Shown here piece by piece: positions 26,373 through 35,873 of a DNA stretch of 64,000 bases. Source of the DNA: Myxococcales bacterium (GTDB taxonomy: Bacteria > Myxococcota_A > Polyangia > Palsa-1104 > JAEUJZ01). Location: positions 330,220 through 394,219 of the forward strand of contig JAEUJZ010000037.1 in assembly GCA_016794505.1 (NCBI GenBank), given 5' to 3'. How positions within the stretch are numbered: the first letter of the stretch is position 1; every line of letters starts with the position of its first letter. Below the pieces are notes generated by a model that did no database searches, was not told where the DNA came from, and saw only the letters and a program-made list of their open reading frames with translations. Made by a program: the position numbers and the translations under genes.

Positions 26373-27854
26373 CTACGCTAGCACGGGCAAACGCCTTTTT
26401 GCGCACTGCGTCAAAGGTTGGCTGCCCGCGGGCGAGTCCGTCGCAGAGGCCGTCGGCGGATCCCCTGGTTGCGCCGCGGGCGGATCCTGCGTTGGCTGCG
26501 TCATCGCGGTGCGCGCCTGCCAGTCGATCACCCGCGGACACTCGGGGTCGGGGGCGTGTGCATCGTGGTGGATGTGCTGCGCGACAGCCCGGCAGCCGCC
26601 GCGGCATAGCGCCCGGTACTCACAGGATCGGCAGGGCTCGGGCGGCGTTTCGCGATAGCGCTGAAACTCGGGGAAAGCGGCGGGTTCTTTTTGGTACGCG
26701 CGCAGGCGGTCCACCCGCGCAGACGTAGATGCAAAGAAACTGCAGGCAGAGAGCTGTCCGCTGCTGCGCGCTGCGACGAGAAGGTCACCCGCCGCACATC
26801 CATAAATGCAAAGGAATTGCACAATCTGCCGGGGCGGCTGGTGATGGACAACCATCGGGGTAAACGAACAGTCCAAGCGCACGCGCAGGCCATGCTGGCG
26901 GCTCAGCGACAGCACGGTGGGCAGAAGCGCGCGGTGCTGTTCATCGCTGCAGCGGCTGTTTTGATAGACCTCGCGACGGGCGCCGCGGCCGGCGGGCTTG
27001 AAGCGCAGGACTTCGATCTCGCTGACGTCGCGCGATCGGCCATAGGAAAACAGCTGCGGCAGGCGAGAAAACGTGTCGCGGGTGAGCACGCAGTTGATGC
27101 CGACATCGGGGCTGACGCGCCGCAGGGCGACGAGCGCGCGATCGGCTTGGGCAAAGCCATCGATGCCGCGCACGCGGGCATAGTCTTCGTGTACGCCGTC
27201 GATCGAGACGTTGATCTGACCGAACAGGCCCTGCTCGGCGAGGCGACAAACGCGCTGCAACACCTCGTCGGGATACAGGCCGCTTGTGGTCAGGTTGGGG
27301 ACGATGCCGCGGCGGCGGGCATAGCGCAAAAGATCGTCCAGCCAGGGCAGAAGCGCGGACTCGCCACCGCCGAGCGCGACGTGAAACACGCCGGCTTCGG
27401 CTAGCTCGTCAAGCGCGCGGCACCACTCGGCAAGGCCCCATTCCTGCGGCGCACCGTCGACGGTGGCCCCGGTATAGCAGCCCTTGCAGCCAGCAGCGCA
27501 GCGATTGGTCAGCTGCAGGTGGGCTTCAAGCGGCGCCGAAAGCGGCTGCCGCAAAAGATCGTCGATGGCGGCGGCGGACAGCGCGGGCGCTTGGCTGGAA
27601 TCGCTGGCTGGATCGGCGCTTGGCTCGACGGACGGCGGCCACAGGCCCGGCGGAGGCGCACCGTATCCCAAGTGCTGCGCGCGATCGTGATCGACAAAGA
27701 CCAAGGCCTGCGGCCAGCCGCTGCGTCCGCCCAGCTGCGCGATGCCGCCGAAGCGCTCGTACCGGAAGGCGCGCGGCGCCGGAAAGCGACGACGACGGCG
27801 GGCTCGTCGCAGGCGCAGGACGATGTCGCGCAGCAGGCGCAGCGGACGCAGCAC
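26373..27854 (-). CDS. Radical SAM protein with SPASM-type C-terminus
   Basis: A 493-residue radical SAM enzyme. The cluster motif is CAAGCKGC (Cys119, 123, 126; CX3CX2C). Further radical SAM blocks are ALGGGESALLPWLDDLLRYARRRG, LFGQINVSIDGVHEDYARVRG and EIEVLRFKPAGRG. The C-terminus is Cys-rich (LSACSFF; PCRSCEYRALCRGGCRAV; DPECPR), as in SPASM/twitch auxiliary clusters used by peptide-modifying maturases such as PqqE. The N-terminal 90 residues (RYERFGGIAQLGG; QALVFVDHDRAQHLGYG) form an additional domain. GTG at 27854 is chosen: it lies just after the LysR stop and has GGGGAAAAGG upstream. No precursor peptide gene is evident nearby. Confidence 0.9.
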   Translation of the reverse strand: MLRPLRLLRDIVLRLRRARRRRRFPAPRAFRYERFGGIAQLGGRSGWPQALVFVDHDRAQHLGYGAPPPGLWPPSVEPSADPASDSSQAPALSAAAIDDLLRQPLSAPLEAHLQLTNRCAAGCKGCYTGATVDGAPQEWGLAEWCRALDELAEAGVFHVALGGGESALLPWLDDLLRYARRRGIVPNLTTSGLYPDEVLQRVCRLAEQGLFGQINVSIDGVHEDYARVRGIDGFAQADRALVALRRVSPDVGINCVLTRDTFSRLPQLFSYGRSRDVSEIEVLRFKPAGRGARREVYQNSRCSDEQHRALLPTVLSLSRQHGLRVRLDCSFTPMVVHHQPPRQIVQFLCIYGCAAGDLLVAARSSGQLSACSFFASTSARVDRLRAYQKEPAAFPEFQRYRETPPEPCRSCEYRALCRGGCRAVAQHIHHDAHAPDPECPRVIDWQARTAMTQPTQDPPAAQPGDPPTASATDSPAGSQPLTQCAKRRLPVLA

Positions 27855-27858
27855 GCTT

Positions 27859-28899
27859 TTAGCCTTTTCCCCGCGGCCGGCGCGGCGCCGCGGATGCGCG
27901 CTGCGGTCGCGCTGGGACCGATTCAGAATCGGACCGATCGGCGACGCTGCGCGAGCCACCAGGGTCGCTGCGAAGCGTGTGCGGATCGTGGCCATCGCCC
28001 AAGCGATCGAGCTTCTGCCCGTGCTCGATGAGGGCTTCTTTCAGACGCAGGGCCGCGACGGTCCGCGGCAGATCAGCGCGAAAGACCAAGCAGATGGTGT
28101 CGGGAAAGTTTGGTAGCTCGGGATGCAGGCGCTGCAAGCGGTGGCCTTGGCCGTACGCCGCCACCCGTCGCGGCAACAGCGCGACGCCGATGCCGGCCAA
28201 CGCCAGGCTCTTGACGAGCTCAAGGTCGCCGCAGGACAGCAAGCGATGCGAAGCGACCTTCATGCCCGCCAAGCGCTCGATCAGCTCGACGCACTGCGAG
28301 ACGCGCCCGGCGTAGACGATCGGCCCTTCGATGATGCGAGCCACAGCCTCGTCCCAGGACAGCGCGAGCTGTCTGCCATCGCTGGGCGAAGCGACAAAGA
28401 GATCCACGGCATCGCGAAACAGATCGACGATCACCAGATCGGGCAAGCGGCGCGGGTTTACCACCAGGCCAAAGTCGACCTTGCGCTCGACGACGGCATC
28501 TTCGACGGCGGCCGAGGGCGCGTTCCACAGCGACAGCTCGATGCGCGGCTCGGCGCGCCAGAAGTCGGCCATGAAGCCGGGCAAAAAGTACGCCCCCAGC
28601 GACTCATGGCAGCCCAAGGTGAAGCGTCCGATGGAGCCGCGCTCTAAGCTGCGCACTTGTTCTTGCGCGTGCTCGATCAGCGTGAAGATCTGCTCGGCAT
28701 GGCGGCGCAGCTCTTCGCCGACGCTGGTCAGCGTGACTCCGCTGTGATCACGATGGAACAGCGTGCCCGAGAGCTCTTTTTCCAGCTGATGAATGGCGAC
28801 GGTCAATGCGGGCTGGCTGATGCGCAGCTTCTTGGCGGCGGCGCTGATGCTGCCGGCCCGTGCGATGGCGAGGAAATAGCGAAGGTGGGAAAGCTCCAC
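27859..28899 (-). CDS. LysR-type transcriptional regulator
   Basis: A 346-residue regulator with the N-terminal winged helix (ELSHLRYFLAIARAGSISAAAKKLRISQPALTVAIHQLEKEL) and an effector-binding domain (RFTLGCHESLGAYFLPGFMADF; GIGVALLPRRVAAYG). About 40 residues at the C-terminus are Asp/Arg/Pro-rich and outside the family (GSRSVADRSDSESVPARPQRAS). GTG at 28899 gives the standard MELSHLRYF start; TTG at 28908 is an alternative. It sits inside a tightly spaced operon: 9 bases after glgA and 4 bases before the radical SAM gene. This is unlike the usual divergent arrangement of LysR genes. Confidence 0.93.
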   Translation of the reverse strand: MELSHLRYFLAIARAGSISAAAKKLRISQPALTVAIHQLEKELSGTLFHRDHSGVTLTSVGEELRRHAEQIFTLIEHAQEQVRSLERGSIGRFTLGCHESLGAYFLPGFMADFWRAEPRIELSLWNAPSAAVEDAVVERKVDFGLVVNPRRLPDLVIVDLFRDAVDLFVASPSDGRQLALSWDEAVARIIEGPIVYAGRVSQCVELIERLAGMKVASHRLLSCGDLELVKSLALAGIGVALLPRRVAAYGQGHRLQRLHPELPNFPDTICLVFRADLPRTVAALRLKEALIEHGQKLDRLGDGHDPHTLRSDPGGSRSVADRSDSESVPARPQRASAAPRRPRGKG

Positions 28900-28908
28900 G
28901 AAGAGCAA

Positions 28909-30435
28909 TTATCCCGCGTGGCTGTCCAGCAGGGCCTGTTTATAGACATGCAGATAGGCCCGCGCAGACTGCGCCCAGCCAAAGTCGGCGCGCATGCCGC
29001 GACGGATCAGGCCTTGGAAGGCCATGGGATCGCCGCCGTACGCCGACAGGGCGCGACGAATGGCATGGGTCAAAGACGGCGCATCGTACTGGGTGAAGCA
29101 AAAGCCGGTGCCGCTCTTGGAACGCGCATCGTAATCGACGACAGAGTCGGCCAAGCCGCCCGTGGCGCGCACGATCGGCGGTGTGCCATAGCGCATGCTG
29201 TAAAGCTGGTTCAGGCCGCAGGGCTCAAAGCGCGAAGGCATCACGAAGAAGTCGGCGCCACCCTCGGTGCGGTGCGAGAGCGCTTCGTCATAGGCCAAGC
29301 GCACGGCCAAGCGGCTGGGGAAGCGAGTGGTCAACGCGCGCAGCCGCTCTTCCAGCCAGGGCTCGCCACGGCCTAAGATCACCCACTGAAAGTCGCTGCC
29401 GGCGAGCAGATCGTTTTCCAGCAGCGAGCAGATGAGGTCGATGCCCTTCTGCTCGGTCAGGCGCGAGATCGTCGCAAGCAGCGGCGTACGCGGACGCGGC
29501 GACAAGCCAAGCTCGCGCTGAAGCTCCGCTTTGCAGCGCGCCTTGCCGGCAAGTGCCGTCTGCCAGCGGTCCTCGTCGAGGGTTGAGCCCGTGCCCTCGG
29601 GATGGCCATAGCGCATCGGCAGATAGGGATCGCTCCACGGGCTCCAGCGCTCATAGTCGGCGCCGTTCAGGATGCCGGTCAGGCGATCGCCAAGCGCCGA
29701 CATCACGCCTTCCAAGCCGTAACCGAACTCGGGCGTGCGGATCTCGTTTGCGTACGTCGGACTGACGGTGGTGACGCGGTGCGCAAACTTCAGACCGGCT
29801 TTGATGAACGCGGCCTGGCCCCAGAATTCGACGCCTTCGGGTCCCAGGTCTTGTGGCGCCACACCCAGCGCCGCGGCTTCACCCAGCGAGCACAGCCCCT
29901 TAAACAGCAGGTTGTGTACGGTAAACACTGTCGCCAAGCGCCGCCCCAGATCGTGATGACCGACGCGGGCATAGTACACAGCCAGAGCCGTCTGCCAGTC
30001 GTGGCCATGCACGAGGTCAGGACGCAGATCGAAGCTCGCGGCCAAGGTCAGCGCGGCCCGCGAAAGCAGGGCAAAGCGGCGTGCGTTGTCGCCGTAGTCC
30101 TGCCCTGGCTGATCCGGCGGGCCATAGATGCCAGGGCGCTCGCTGAAGAGCGGGTGATCGATCAGGTACAGCGGCACATAGGCCCCAGGCCCCGGCAGGC
30201 GACCTTCATAGATCGTGACCTCGTGGTTTTCGCCGGCCAGGGGCACCGACATCGTGCGCAGGCGGCGGGCCATGCCGAACTCACTTGGCGACAGCGAGCC
30301 ATAGCGGGCCGAGACGACATAGCTCGTCGCTTCTCCCGTCTGTGTCAGGGCTCGCGGCAGGGCACCAAGAACGTCTCCCAGGCCGCCTGTCTTCGACAGC
30401 GGCGCGACTTCCGAGGCAACATGAAGGACCTTCAT
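28909..30435 (-). CDS. glgA: Glycogen synthase (ADP-glucose)
   Basis: A 508-residue GT5-family enzyme that extends alpha-1,4-glucan from ADP-glucose. The N-terminal KVLHVASEVAPLSKTGGLGDVLGALP contains the KTGGL substrate motif; HGHDWQTALAVYY, TVHNLLFKG and the C-terminal MPSRFEPCGLNQLYSMRYGTPP with RATGGLADSV complete the family. The start at 30435 (MKVLHVASE) matches the family; a 7-codon upstream extension is unlikely. It is the first gene of a five-gene minus-strand operon (glgA, LysR, radical SAM, PpsR, membrane protein), which suggests joint control of carbon storage and gluconeogenesis. Confidence 0.96.
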   Translation of the reverse strand: MKVLHVASEVAPLSKTGGLGDVLGALPRALTQTGEATSYVVSARYGSLSPSEFGMARRLRTMSVPLAGENHEVTIYEGRLPGPGAYVPLYLIDHPLFSERPGIYGPPDQPGQDYGDNARRFALLSRAALTLAASFDLRPDLVHGHDWQTALAVYYARVGHHDLGRRLATVFTVHNLLFKGLCSLGEAAALGVAPQDLGPEGVEFWGQAAFIKAGLKFAHRVTTVSPTYANEIRTPEFGYGLEGVMSALGDRLTGILNGADYERWSPWSDPYLPMRYGHPEGTGSTLDEDRWQTALAGKARCKAELQRELGLSPRPRTPLLATISRLTEQKGIDLICSLLENDLLAGSDFQWVILGRGEPWLEERLRALTTRFPSRLAVRLAYDEALSHRTEGGADFFVMPSRFEPCGLNQLYSMRYGTPPIVRATGGLADSVVDYDARSKSGTGFCFTQYDAPSLTHAIRRALSAYGGDPMAFQGLIRRGMRADFGWAQSARAYLHVYKQALLDSHAG

Positions 30436-30610
30436 TTCGCGGCCGAGTATCCACAAAATGCCCGGCCCTGACTAGCGGCGGTTTTCTGGGGCGCCTGCGG
30501 TCACGCGACGAGGCACAGCTTTGCCAGGCCCGCCTCGCTCGCATCAGACCTGTCAGATCGTGCCCCCCGATGCGCGTATTTTTCGGTATGTTGCGAAGGG
30601 GAGCACTGTC

Positions 30611-30940
30611 ATGACCGCGATGCATGCCACCAGTCGGGCGCGCTTTTTGGATGGGGTATCTGCCACGCTTGGACGGACGAGGATGGGGCTTGTGGGGGGC
30701 GCGCTGACGCTCTTTGCCTGCATCACGCTGCCGATGGAATGGAAGAAGGACGGCGTGAAGTCCGATCAGGTGAAGTACGACAAAGCCGTCTGCGAGTACA
30801 ACGCCGAGATCCAGGCGGGTCCCGTCGGATCGCTGTCGAGTGAGCAGCGCGCGGCGCGCAAGGATCAGGTGAAAAAGATGACCAACCTGTGCATGACCTC
30901 GCGCGGCTACAAGCTAGAGCCGGTGCCGATCGATCCCTAG
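30611..30940 (+). CDS. Small probable lipoprotein of unknown function
   Basis: A 109-residue protein divergent from glgA. A hydrophobic segment GLVGGALTLFAC ends in a lipobox-like Cys at about residue 37, after an Arg-rich n-region. The mature part is charged, with two cysteines (KAVCEYNAEI and MTNLCMTSRGY). GGGGAG precedes the ATG. The stop codon lies in a CCTAGGAGCCTCCTAGG palindrome shared with the convergent gene. No family recognised; the GC-biased third positions support coding. Confidence 0.65.
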   Translation: MTAMHATSRARFLDGVSATLGRTRMGLVGGALTLFACITLPMEWKKDGVKSDQVKYDKAVCEYNAEIQAGPVGSLSSEQRAARKDQVKKMTNLCMTSRGYKLEPVPIDP

Positions 30941-30952
30941 GAGCCTCCTAGG
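30936..30952. other. 17-bp palindrome covering both stop codons of convergent genes
   Basis: CCTAGGAG-C-CTCCTAGG is a perfect dyad about one base. It includes TAG (30938-30940) of the small lipoprotein gene and, on the other strand, TAG (30948-30950) of the hydrolase gene. It could be a weak terminator, but no T-tract follows. Confidence 0.4.
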
Positions 30953-32120
30953 CCGTTGTGGCGAGCCGGTAGACCGCATCATGAAGCAGGGGGCGCAGGC
31001 GCTTGATGCCCGCTTGCGTCGCAGCGGCCTCGGCTGGGGACGGCACGCAGACGCGGTTCGATAGGAACACGGCCACCACAGCCTGATCGCGATGGGCAGC
31101 CGGGTCGATCCACAGCGAGCAGCCGGTGAAGCCCAGGTGCCCGACACCCGTGCGTGGCCACAGTGAGCCCGCCGATGACACCGACGACGAGTCGGGCGAA
31201 TGCGGCGATGGATGATCCCAGCCCAGACCCCAGGTCGTGCCCGGTGCGTGCTGCGCTTGCGGCAGCGCCCACGCCGTCGCCAGCACAGCGGGATCGATGC
31301 CCAGCGCAGTGGCAGCCTTTGTATCGAGCCGGTGGTAACAGTCGAGCAGTGCCGCGGCCAAGTCAGCCACCGCGCAGAGCGTGCCGAACAGCCCCGCATG
31401 TCCCGAGACGCCCAGCATGGCGCGGGCGTTGTCGTCATGAGCCTGCCCACGCAGCGGCTCGCGTCGCGGGGTCTCGCGATGGGTGGGAGCGCAGCGGTTC
31501 ACGGGAATGCGCTGCAGCGACTCGGCGACATCCAGCGGACGAAACGCAAGCTCGATGGCAAGCGCATCGGCCAAGCGGGCAAACTGCACATCCAGTCGCT
31601 CGCCCAGGTGCTGTTCCAAAAGATCGGCCAGCACGATGAAGCCCAGGTCGCTGTACACCGCGCGCTGACCCACGGGCCCGCGTGGTGCGGCTCGCGCAGC
31701 GTCGAACGCAGCCCGGCGCAGCGCTGCGCTGGGCATCGGGAAGGGGCGAGTCGCTGCCTCGTCTGCGTCCCGCGCATCGGGTGCAAAAAGCGGCAGCCAG
31801 GCCGGCAGACCGCTCTGGTGGCGCAAGAGATCCTCGACGGACACACCGGGCAGCGCGGCCTCATCCAGCCGCAGGCGGCCTTGCGATACAGCGCGCAGGC
31901 ACAGCACGCTGGTGCAGAGCGCCTTGGTCAGCGATGCCAGATCAAAGCAGGTGTCAGCCAGGGCGGCCCCGACAGTGTCCTGTCGCACGAGCGCTCGCCC
32001 ATGCCGGCACAGAAGCCCGGCTGCTGGGTACACCGTCCCCACGCCTTGCGTAAGCAGCGCCCGAATCGGGTCGCAGGGCGGCTTTAGCGCGCCGGAGTCC
32101 ATGGCGTTGCTCGGGCTCAC
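30948..32120 (-). CDS. Serine hydrolase of the beta-lactamase/esterase (class C fold) family
   Basis: A 390-residue protein of the beta-lactamase-related penicillin-binding family. The catalytic SxxK tetrad is SLTK in CFDLASLTKALCTSV near residue 49; YSDLGFIVLADLLEQHLGE supplies the second-motif Tyr; GVSGHAGLFGTLCAVADLAAAL and HLGFTGCSLWIDP are typical later blocks. It may be a peptidase or esterase acting on cell-wall or ester substrates; the exact reaction is unknown. No signal peptide is apparent. The start is GTG, overlapping the stop of the upstream lipoprotein gene as GTGA, so translation is coupled. It is the last gene of the dtd operon. Confidence 0.88.
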   Translation of the reverse strand: MSPSNAMDSGALKPPCDPIRALLTQGVGTVYPAAGLLCRHGRALVRQDTVGAALADTCFDLASLTKALCTSVLCLRAVSQGRLRLDEAALPGVSVEDLLRHQSGLPAWLPLFAPDARDADEAATRPFPMPSAALRRAAFDAARAAPRGPVGQRAVYSDLGFIVLADLLEQHLGERLDVQFARLADALAIELAFRPLDVAESLQRIPVNRCAPTHRETPRREPLRGQAHDDNARAMLGVSGHAGLFGTLCAVADLAAALLDCYHRLDTKAATALGIDPAVLATAWALPQAQHAPGTTWGLGWDHPSPHSPDSSSVSSAGSLWPRTGVGHLGFTGCSLWIDPAAHRDQAVVAVFLSNRVCVPSPAEAAATQAGIKRLRPLLHDAVYRLATTA

Positions 32121-33274
32121 TGCGGCAGGGTGGCCACGGCCACTTGACTGCCGACGCTGCGCAGCCCAAAGAACAGCAGCGAGCGGCCCGCCACCGTCGC
32201 CAAGCTTGGTGCCCCTACCGTGCCCTCGCTGGTCTTGATCAGCGCGGCCTCGACGGGCAAGAACGCAGAGGCGGGGCCGATGCTCGCTTTCGTTCGCCCC
32301 TCGGCATAGGCGCTCGCGGCCACCAGCACCGTGTCACGCCCGGCCTGCGCTCGCAGCGCCACATCCCAGCGCACGCGGCCCACGGGGGTCAGCAAGCGAC
32401 GCGCCGCCACGTGCCCGATGCGCTCGGCGGGCACGGCTTTGCTCTCACCGGGCGGCACGCCGACGGCACTGACGTAAAGCAGCGGCGGGCTGATGCGCAC
32501 GTCCAGCTCGCCGGTCTCTTTCCGTCCCAGATCGGCAGCGCGCACCAGCGTCGCGTACTCGGTCTCGGCCACGCGAAGCTCGCGCTCACCGAGGGTGTAG
32601 AACAGGTACACGCGATCTTCGTCGCGCACCGCCGACACCCGCCCGATATTGCCGGCGGTCCCGGCCCGCAGCGTCGTCGCCGAGATCAGCGGCGCGTCTC
32701 GCTTGTCGATGCCATCGGCTGTGACCACGGCCGCCCCGACATCGCCCTGCTGCCCTTGGTAAACGAGTAGCTGGCGGCTGCCATCGTCGCGCAGCGCCAG
32801 CACGCTGGGGCTGTGCAGTCCGGCGCCTTCCCAGGGCTGCGTCGGGGTCAGCACTTCGTCGGGCTCGGCCTCAGCATTGGGCTTTTGGGCACTCAGCCCG
32901 GCACGAAACAGCACGGTCTTTTCCGGCGACAGCCGCGGGCTCATCTGCCCCCACACCTGCATGCGAGCATCGGCCAGCGTCGCGCTCGGCATCACCGGCA
33001 CGACCACCGTCGGCTCGTCGAGATCCCAGCCAAAGCGGCCCAGGGCATAGGGCACATCGGCATCCACGAAGCGATACCCCGACAGCCCCGAGCGCGGCCA
33101 GCGATCCGGCAGCACCGTCGCGTCGCCCTGCGTTCCGCACGCCGCCAGCCCCGCCACAAGCAGCGCCCCCCAGGCAAGCGGCCCTGCGAGCGGCTGCGGT
33201 TTTCCATGGTGTGTAGGCTTCCCGAAAACGCGTTGGAACGCCGTGCTGAACCTGCGCATGTTTAGAACCGCCAT
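32117..33274 (-). CDS. Lipoprotein with beta-propeller-like sequence, unknown function
   Basis: A 385-residue probable lipoprotein with an n-region rich in basic residues, hydrophobic LAWGALLVAGLAAC and a lipobox LAAC. The remainder is beta-rich with repeats of the type HSPSVLALRDDGSRQLLVYQGQQGD and RVSAVRDEDRVYLFYTLGERELRVAETE, suggesting a glycosidase-like or other propeller, though I cannot name a family. GGGGGG lies about 8 bases before ATG 33274; ATG 33259 is an alternative. It overlaps both neighbouring genes: the FadL-type gene upstream and the hydrolase gene downstream. Confidence 0.75.
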   Translation of the reverse strand: MAVLNMRRFSTAFQRVFGKPTHHGKPQPLAGPLAWGALLVAGLAACGTQGDATVLPDRWPRSGLSGYRFVDADVPYALGRFGWDLDEPTVVVPVMPSATLADARMQVWGQMSPRLSPEKTVLFRAGLSAQKPNAEAEPDEVLTPTQPWEGAGLHSPSVLALRDDGSRQLLVYQGQQGDVGAAVVTADGIDKRDAPLISATTLRAGTAGNIGRVSAVRDEDRVYLFYTLGERELRVAETEYATLVRAADLGRKETGELDVRISPPLLYVSAVGVPPGESKAVPAERIGHVAARRLLTPVGRVRWDVALRAQAGRDTVLVAASAYAEGRTKASIGPASAFLPVEAALIKTSEGTVGAPSLATVAGRSLLFFGLRSVGSQVAVATLPQ

Positions 33275-34599
33275 CGCATCTGCCCCCCGACTTGCCAGAC
33301 CTGCCCTCCGACGGTGAAGTCGCCGACCAGCGACCGCGGATCGAGCTTCTTGAAGCGGCGCAGCGGCAGGTGTGTAAAGGCGCCGAACACATCGATCGCC
33401 AGCGGCTTTTTTAGAACCTGGCCCAGCCGCGATAGCTCAACGCCCAGGCCGAGACTGACGATGTGGCGATCGCTGTCGCCAAAGCTCGACTCGCCGTCTT
33501 GTTCTGGCACGGGGGACGGCTCGAAGCGATAGCCGCCGCGCAGATCCAGCGCCAGCCGCCCCGACAGCGCGTTCGAAAGCGCCCGCCATTCCACCCCCAC
33601 AGCCGGCATCAGCGTGTCAAAGAACCCCGGATCGGGATAAGGCCGCGAGGGCACCAGCTTGACTAGATCGTTGAAACGGCCGATGTCGACGTTCAGCGTG
33701 ATGCGCGCCGCGGGCGGGGGCTGCTCGCTCCAGCGCGAGTACGTCAGGTCGAAGCTGACCAGCACCGACGAGAACCGCGCCGCTGCACCGGCCACGATCT
33801 GCCACGGCTGGAACAGATCCACCGAGTACGCGACCTGTTCAAAGCGGGCGCCTTTCACCAGCGGCTCTTGTCCTTCGTCGCCGATGTCGCCGCGGATGTT
33901 GAAGCCTTGCTCTAGCTCCAGCAGGAACTTGTGGCGGTACACCAGCGAAAACGACAGGTCCTTGGTCGCCTCGAAAAGCAGGCCGACCTGCGGATAGCGA
34001 ATCGCCAGCAGGTTCACGTCGACCGAGGACTCAAGCGCGCTCTGTTCGGGATCGGACAGCGCAACGCGGCCACGCAGATACACCACGCCCTTGCTGCGCG
34101 ACATAAACGTCAAGCCACCGCCTAGGTATAAGCCGCGATAGATGTGAATCGCCAAGTTCGCGGCAAAGAACATCCGCTGCGGCCGGTTTTCAAACAGCTG
34201 CAGCCGCGGCCGATCGAACGACAGCACGCGGATTCGCGTCGCCTGCTGGTCCGGCAAGAACAGCGTCACACCGAAGGCAAAGCGCAGGCCCAAAAGCCGC
34301 CCCGGCAAGAGCACGCCAAAGATCAGCCCGCGCGAGTCCATCAGGTCCTGCGGCTGCCCCGAGACATTCAGGACTGGCCGCGCCAGCTGATAGCCCAAGT
34401 CGACGCGCAGATCGGTGCTTCGCGCCAAGCCCGCTGGGTTGTAATACGCTGCTGCTGTGTCGTCGGCCACCGCCGAGTACGCCGAGCCCAGCGCGGTGGC
34501 TCGCGCTCCCAGGCCAAAGGCATCGACGGGGTTTGCTCGCGCCGACGTCGCACCAAGCAGCGCGCCGCACAGTGTCAAAAGCCATGCCCACGCGCTCAT
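33262..34599 (-). CDS. FadL/OmpP1-type outer-membrane transport protein (copy 2)
   Basis: A 445-residue barrel protein with a signal peptide (AWLLTLCGALLGATSARA). The FadL-like N-terminus is clear: NPVDAFGLGARATALGSAYSAVADDTAAAYYNPAGLARS. A barrel follows with DLSFSLVYRHKF and DLTYSRWSEQPPP and an aromatic C-terminal residue (QMRWRF), as required for outer-membrane insertion. The family moves hydrophobic compounds across the outer membrane. Its ATG overlaps the TGA of the preceding FadL-type gene as ATGA. The frame extends to 34824, but only the shorter start gives the signal peptide. Confidence 0.9.
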   Translation of the reverse strand: MSAWAWLLTLCGALLGATSARANPVDAFGLGARATALGSAYSAVADDTAAAYYNPAGLARSTDLRVDLGYQLARPVLNVSGQPQDLMDSRGLIFGVLLPGRLLGLRFAFGVTLFLPDQQATRIRVLSFDRPRLQLFENRPQRMFFAANLAIHIYRGLYLGGGLTFMSRSKGVVYLRGRVALSDPEQSALESSVDVNLLAIRYPQVGLLFEATKDLSFSLVYRHKFLLELEQGFNIRGDIGDEGQEPLVKGARFEQVAYSVDLFQPWQIVAGAAARFSSVLVSFDLTYSRWSEQPPPAARITLNVDIGRFNDLVKLVPSRPYPDPGFFDTLMPAVGVEWRALSNALSGRLALDLRGGYRFEPSPVPEQDGESSFGDSDRHIVSLGLGVELSRLGQVLKKPLAIDVFGAFTHLPLRRFKKLDPRSLVGDFTVGGQVWQVGGQMRWRF

Positions 34600-35873
34600 A
34601 GCTGATACCCCAGGACCGCGCCGAGTACACCCAGGCCGCCCGACAGCGTCGAGTGCGGCCCCAAGATATGCCCCTGACCAAAGACATCGAGAGTCAGCGG
34701 CAGCCGCCCGATGAAGCGCAGGCCCAGACCGGCTGACACGATGTGGCGGTCGGCGTCGTGCAGGTTCGATGGTCGCGACTCGGGCTTGGGGGGCGAGGCC
34801 GGTGGATCCGGCGCCGGGCTCCACTCGAACTGATAGCCGCCGCGCAGCGACAGCTCTCCCCAGCCGCCTAAAGCCAGGGTCTTTTCGATGGCCAGCCGCG
34901 GCACCAGCGTGTCGTGAAAGCCGGGCACCGGCAGCATCGCGGCGCTCTGGGTCGCCGGCAAGACCGGGTACTCATACGCCGACCAGTGCTTCCAGGTGAG
35001 CTGCGCGACCAAAAGCAGCGACGGCCGCAGCCGCGCCGCGGCTTCCATGCCGAGCTGCAGCGGGTCGTACTGCGCCGACCCGGCAAAGTAAATCAGCGGC
35101 AGCTCAATGGGCAGCGCGTCGCCCAGCTTGGTGCTGACCGTTAAGCGATACGACGAGCGCGAGGCACCGCGAAACACCGCTCCCAGCGCCAGGCGATCGC
35201 CCAGGCCCTGCCAGCGCACGCCCAAGATCGGCGCGTAATCGACGGTCAACTGCTGTTCCGAGATCGACGTGATGCGACCGCTGCCATCGGGCGTGATGGT
35301 GATCGTGCCGACCAGCGCCGCCAAAGCCAGCGCACCGCCACCGACGGAAAATCCGCCCGGCAAGCGAACCCCGGCACCGAGCAGCACCGACACCACTTGC
35401 GAGCGTCCATCCAAGACCGGCGCCCGTGGCACGTCGGGGAACGGATCCTGCGCGCGGTTGATCAGGCCAAACGGCGTATACAAAGCGAGCGCCGTGCCGA
35501 TGCGATCTTTCAGCACTCCACCGAGCGGCAGGGTAAAGCTGCCGCCGATGATCAGGCCCGCTGTCGGGTCGATCAGGTGGGGGCTGATGCTGCCGTCCTG
35601 CGGGCTGCGCAGCGACAGGCCATAGCCGCCATAGACCGTTCCCAGCGTCAGCTGTCGGCCGCTCTGCCAGAGGCCCGCCGGGTTGGCATAGGCGGCATCA
35701 AAGCCCGTCGCGTACGCCGCGCCTGTGTTGGCCATCGCGCTCACTCGCCCACCCAGGCCAAATAGCTCGGGCAGCGACGCTGCCGCAGGCGACGGCGACA
35801 GCGAAGCGAGCACCAGGCTCAGCCCGCAAAGTCGCGGCCACGTCGGCCCCATACGACCCAGCGCTCGCCTCAT
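34596..35873 (-). CDS. FadL/OmpP1-type outer-membrane transport protein (copy 1)
   Basis: A 425-residue paralogue of the next gene, with a signal peptide ([18 protein letters not shown]) and [41 protein letters not shown], the FadL-type N-terminal hatch region. Barrel strands follow ([47 protein letters not shown]). The C-terminus ends in LGAVLGYQL. Tandem FadL-like copies suggest uptake or export of a lipid or hydrophobic compound, with the two barrels possibly acting together. It starts with ATGA overlapping the dtd stop. Confidence 0.88.
   Translation of the reverse strand: MRRALGRMGPTWPRLCGLSLVLASLSPSPAAASLPELFGLGGRVSAMANTGAAYATGFDAAYANPAGLWQSGRQLTLGTVYGGYGLSLRSPQDGSISPHLIDPTAGLIIGGSFTLPLGGVLKDRIGTALALYTPFGLINRAQDPFPDVPRAPVLDGRSQVVSVLLGAGVRLPGGFSVGGGALALAALVGTITITPDGSGRITSISEQQLTVDYAPILGVRWQGLGDRLALGAVFRGASRSSYRLTVSTKLGDALPIELPLIYFAGSAQYDPLQLGMEAAARLRPSLLLVAQLTWKHWSAYEYPVLPATQSAAMLPVPGFHDTLVPRLAIEKTLALGGWGELSLRGGYQFEWSPAPDPPASPPKPESRPSNLHDADRHIVSAGLGLRFIGRLPLTLDVFGQGHILGPHSTLSGGLGVLGAVLGYQL

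Noticed and set aside
25258..26658. 466-codon plus-strand open frame
   Set aside because: Antisense to the PpsR-type gene and its neighbours, all with good motifs; no recognisable domain.
28123..30471. Long plus-strand frames (to 289 codons) opposite LysR and glgA
   Set aside because: Shadows of strong minus-strand genes.
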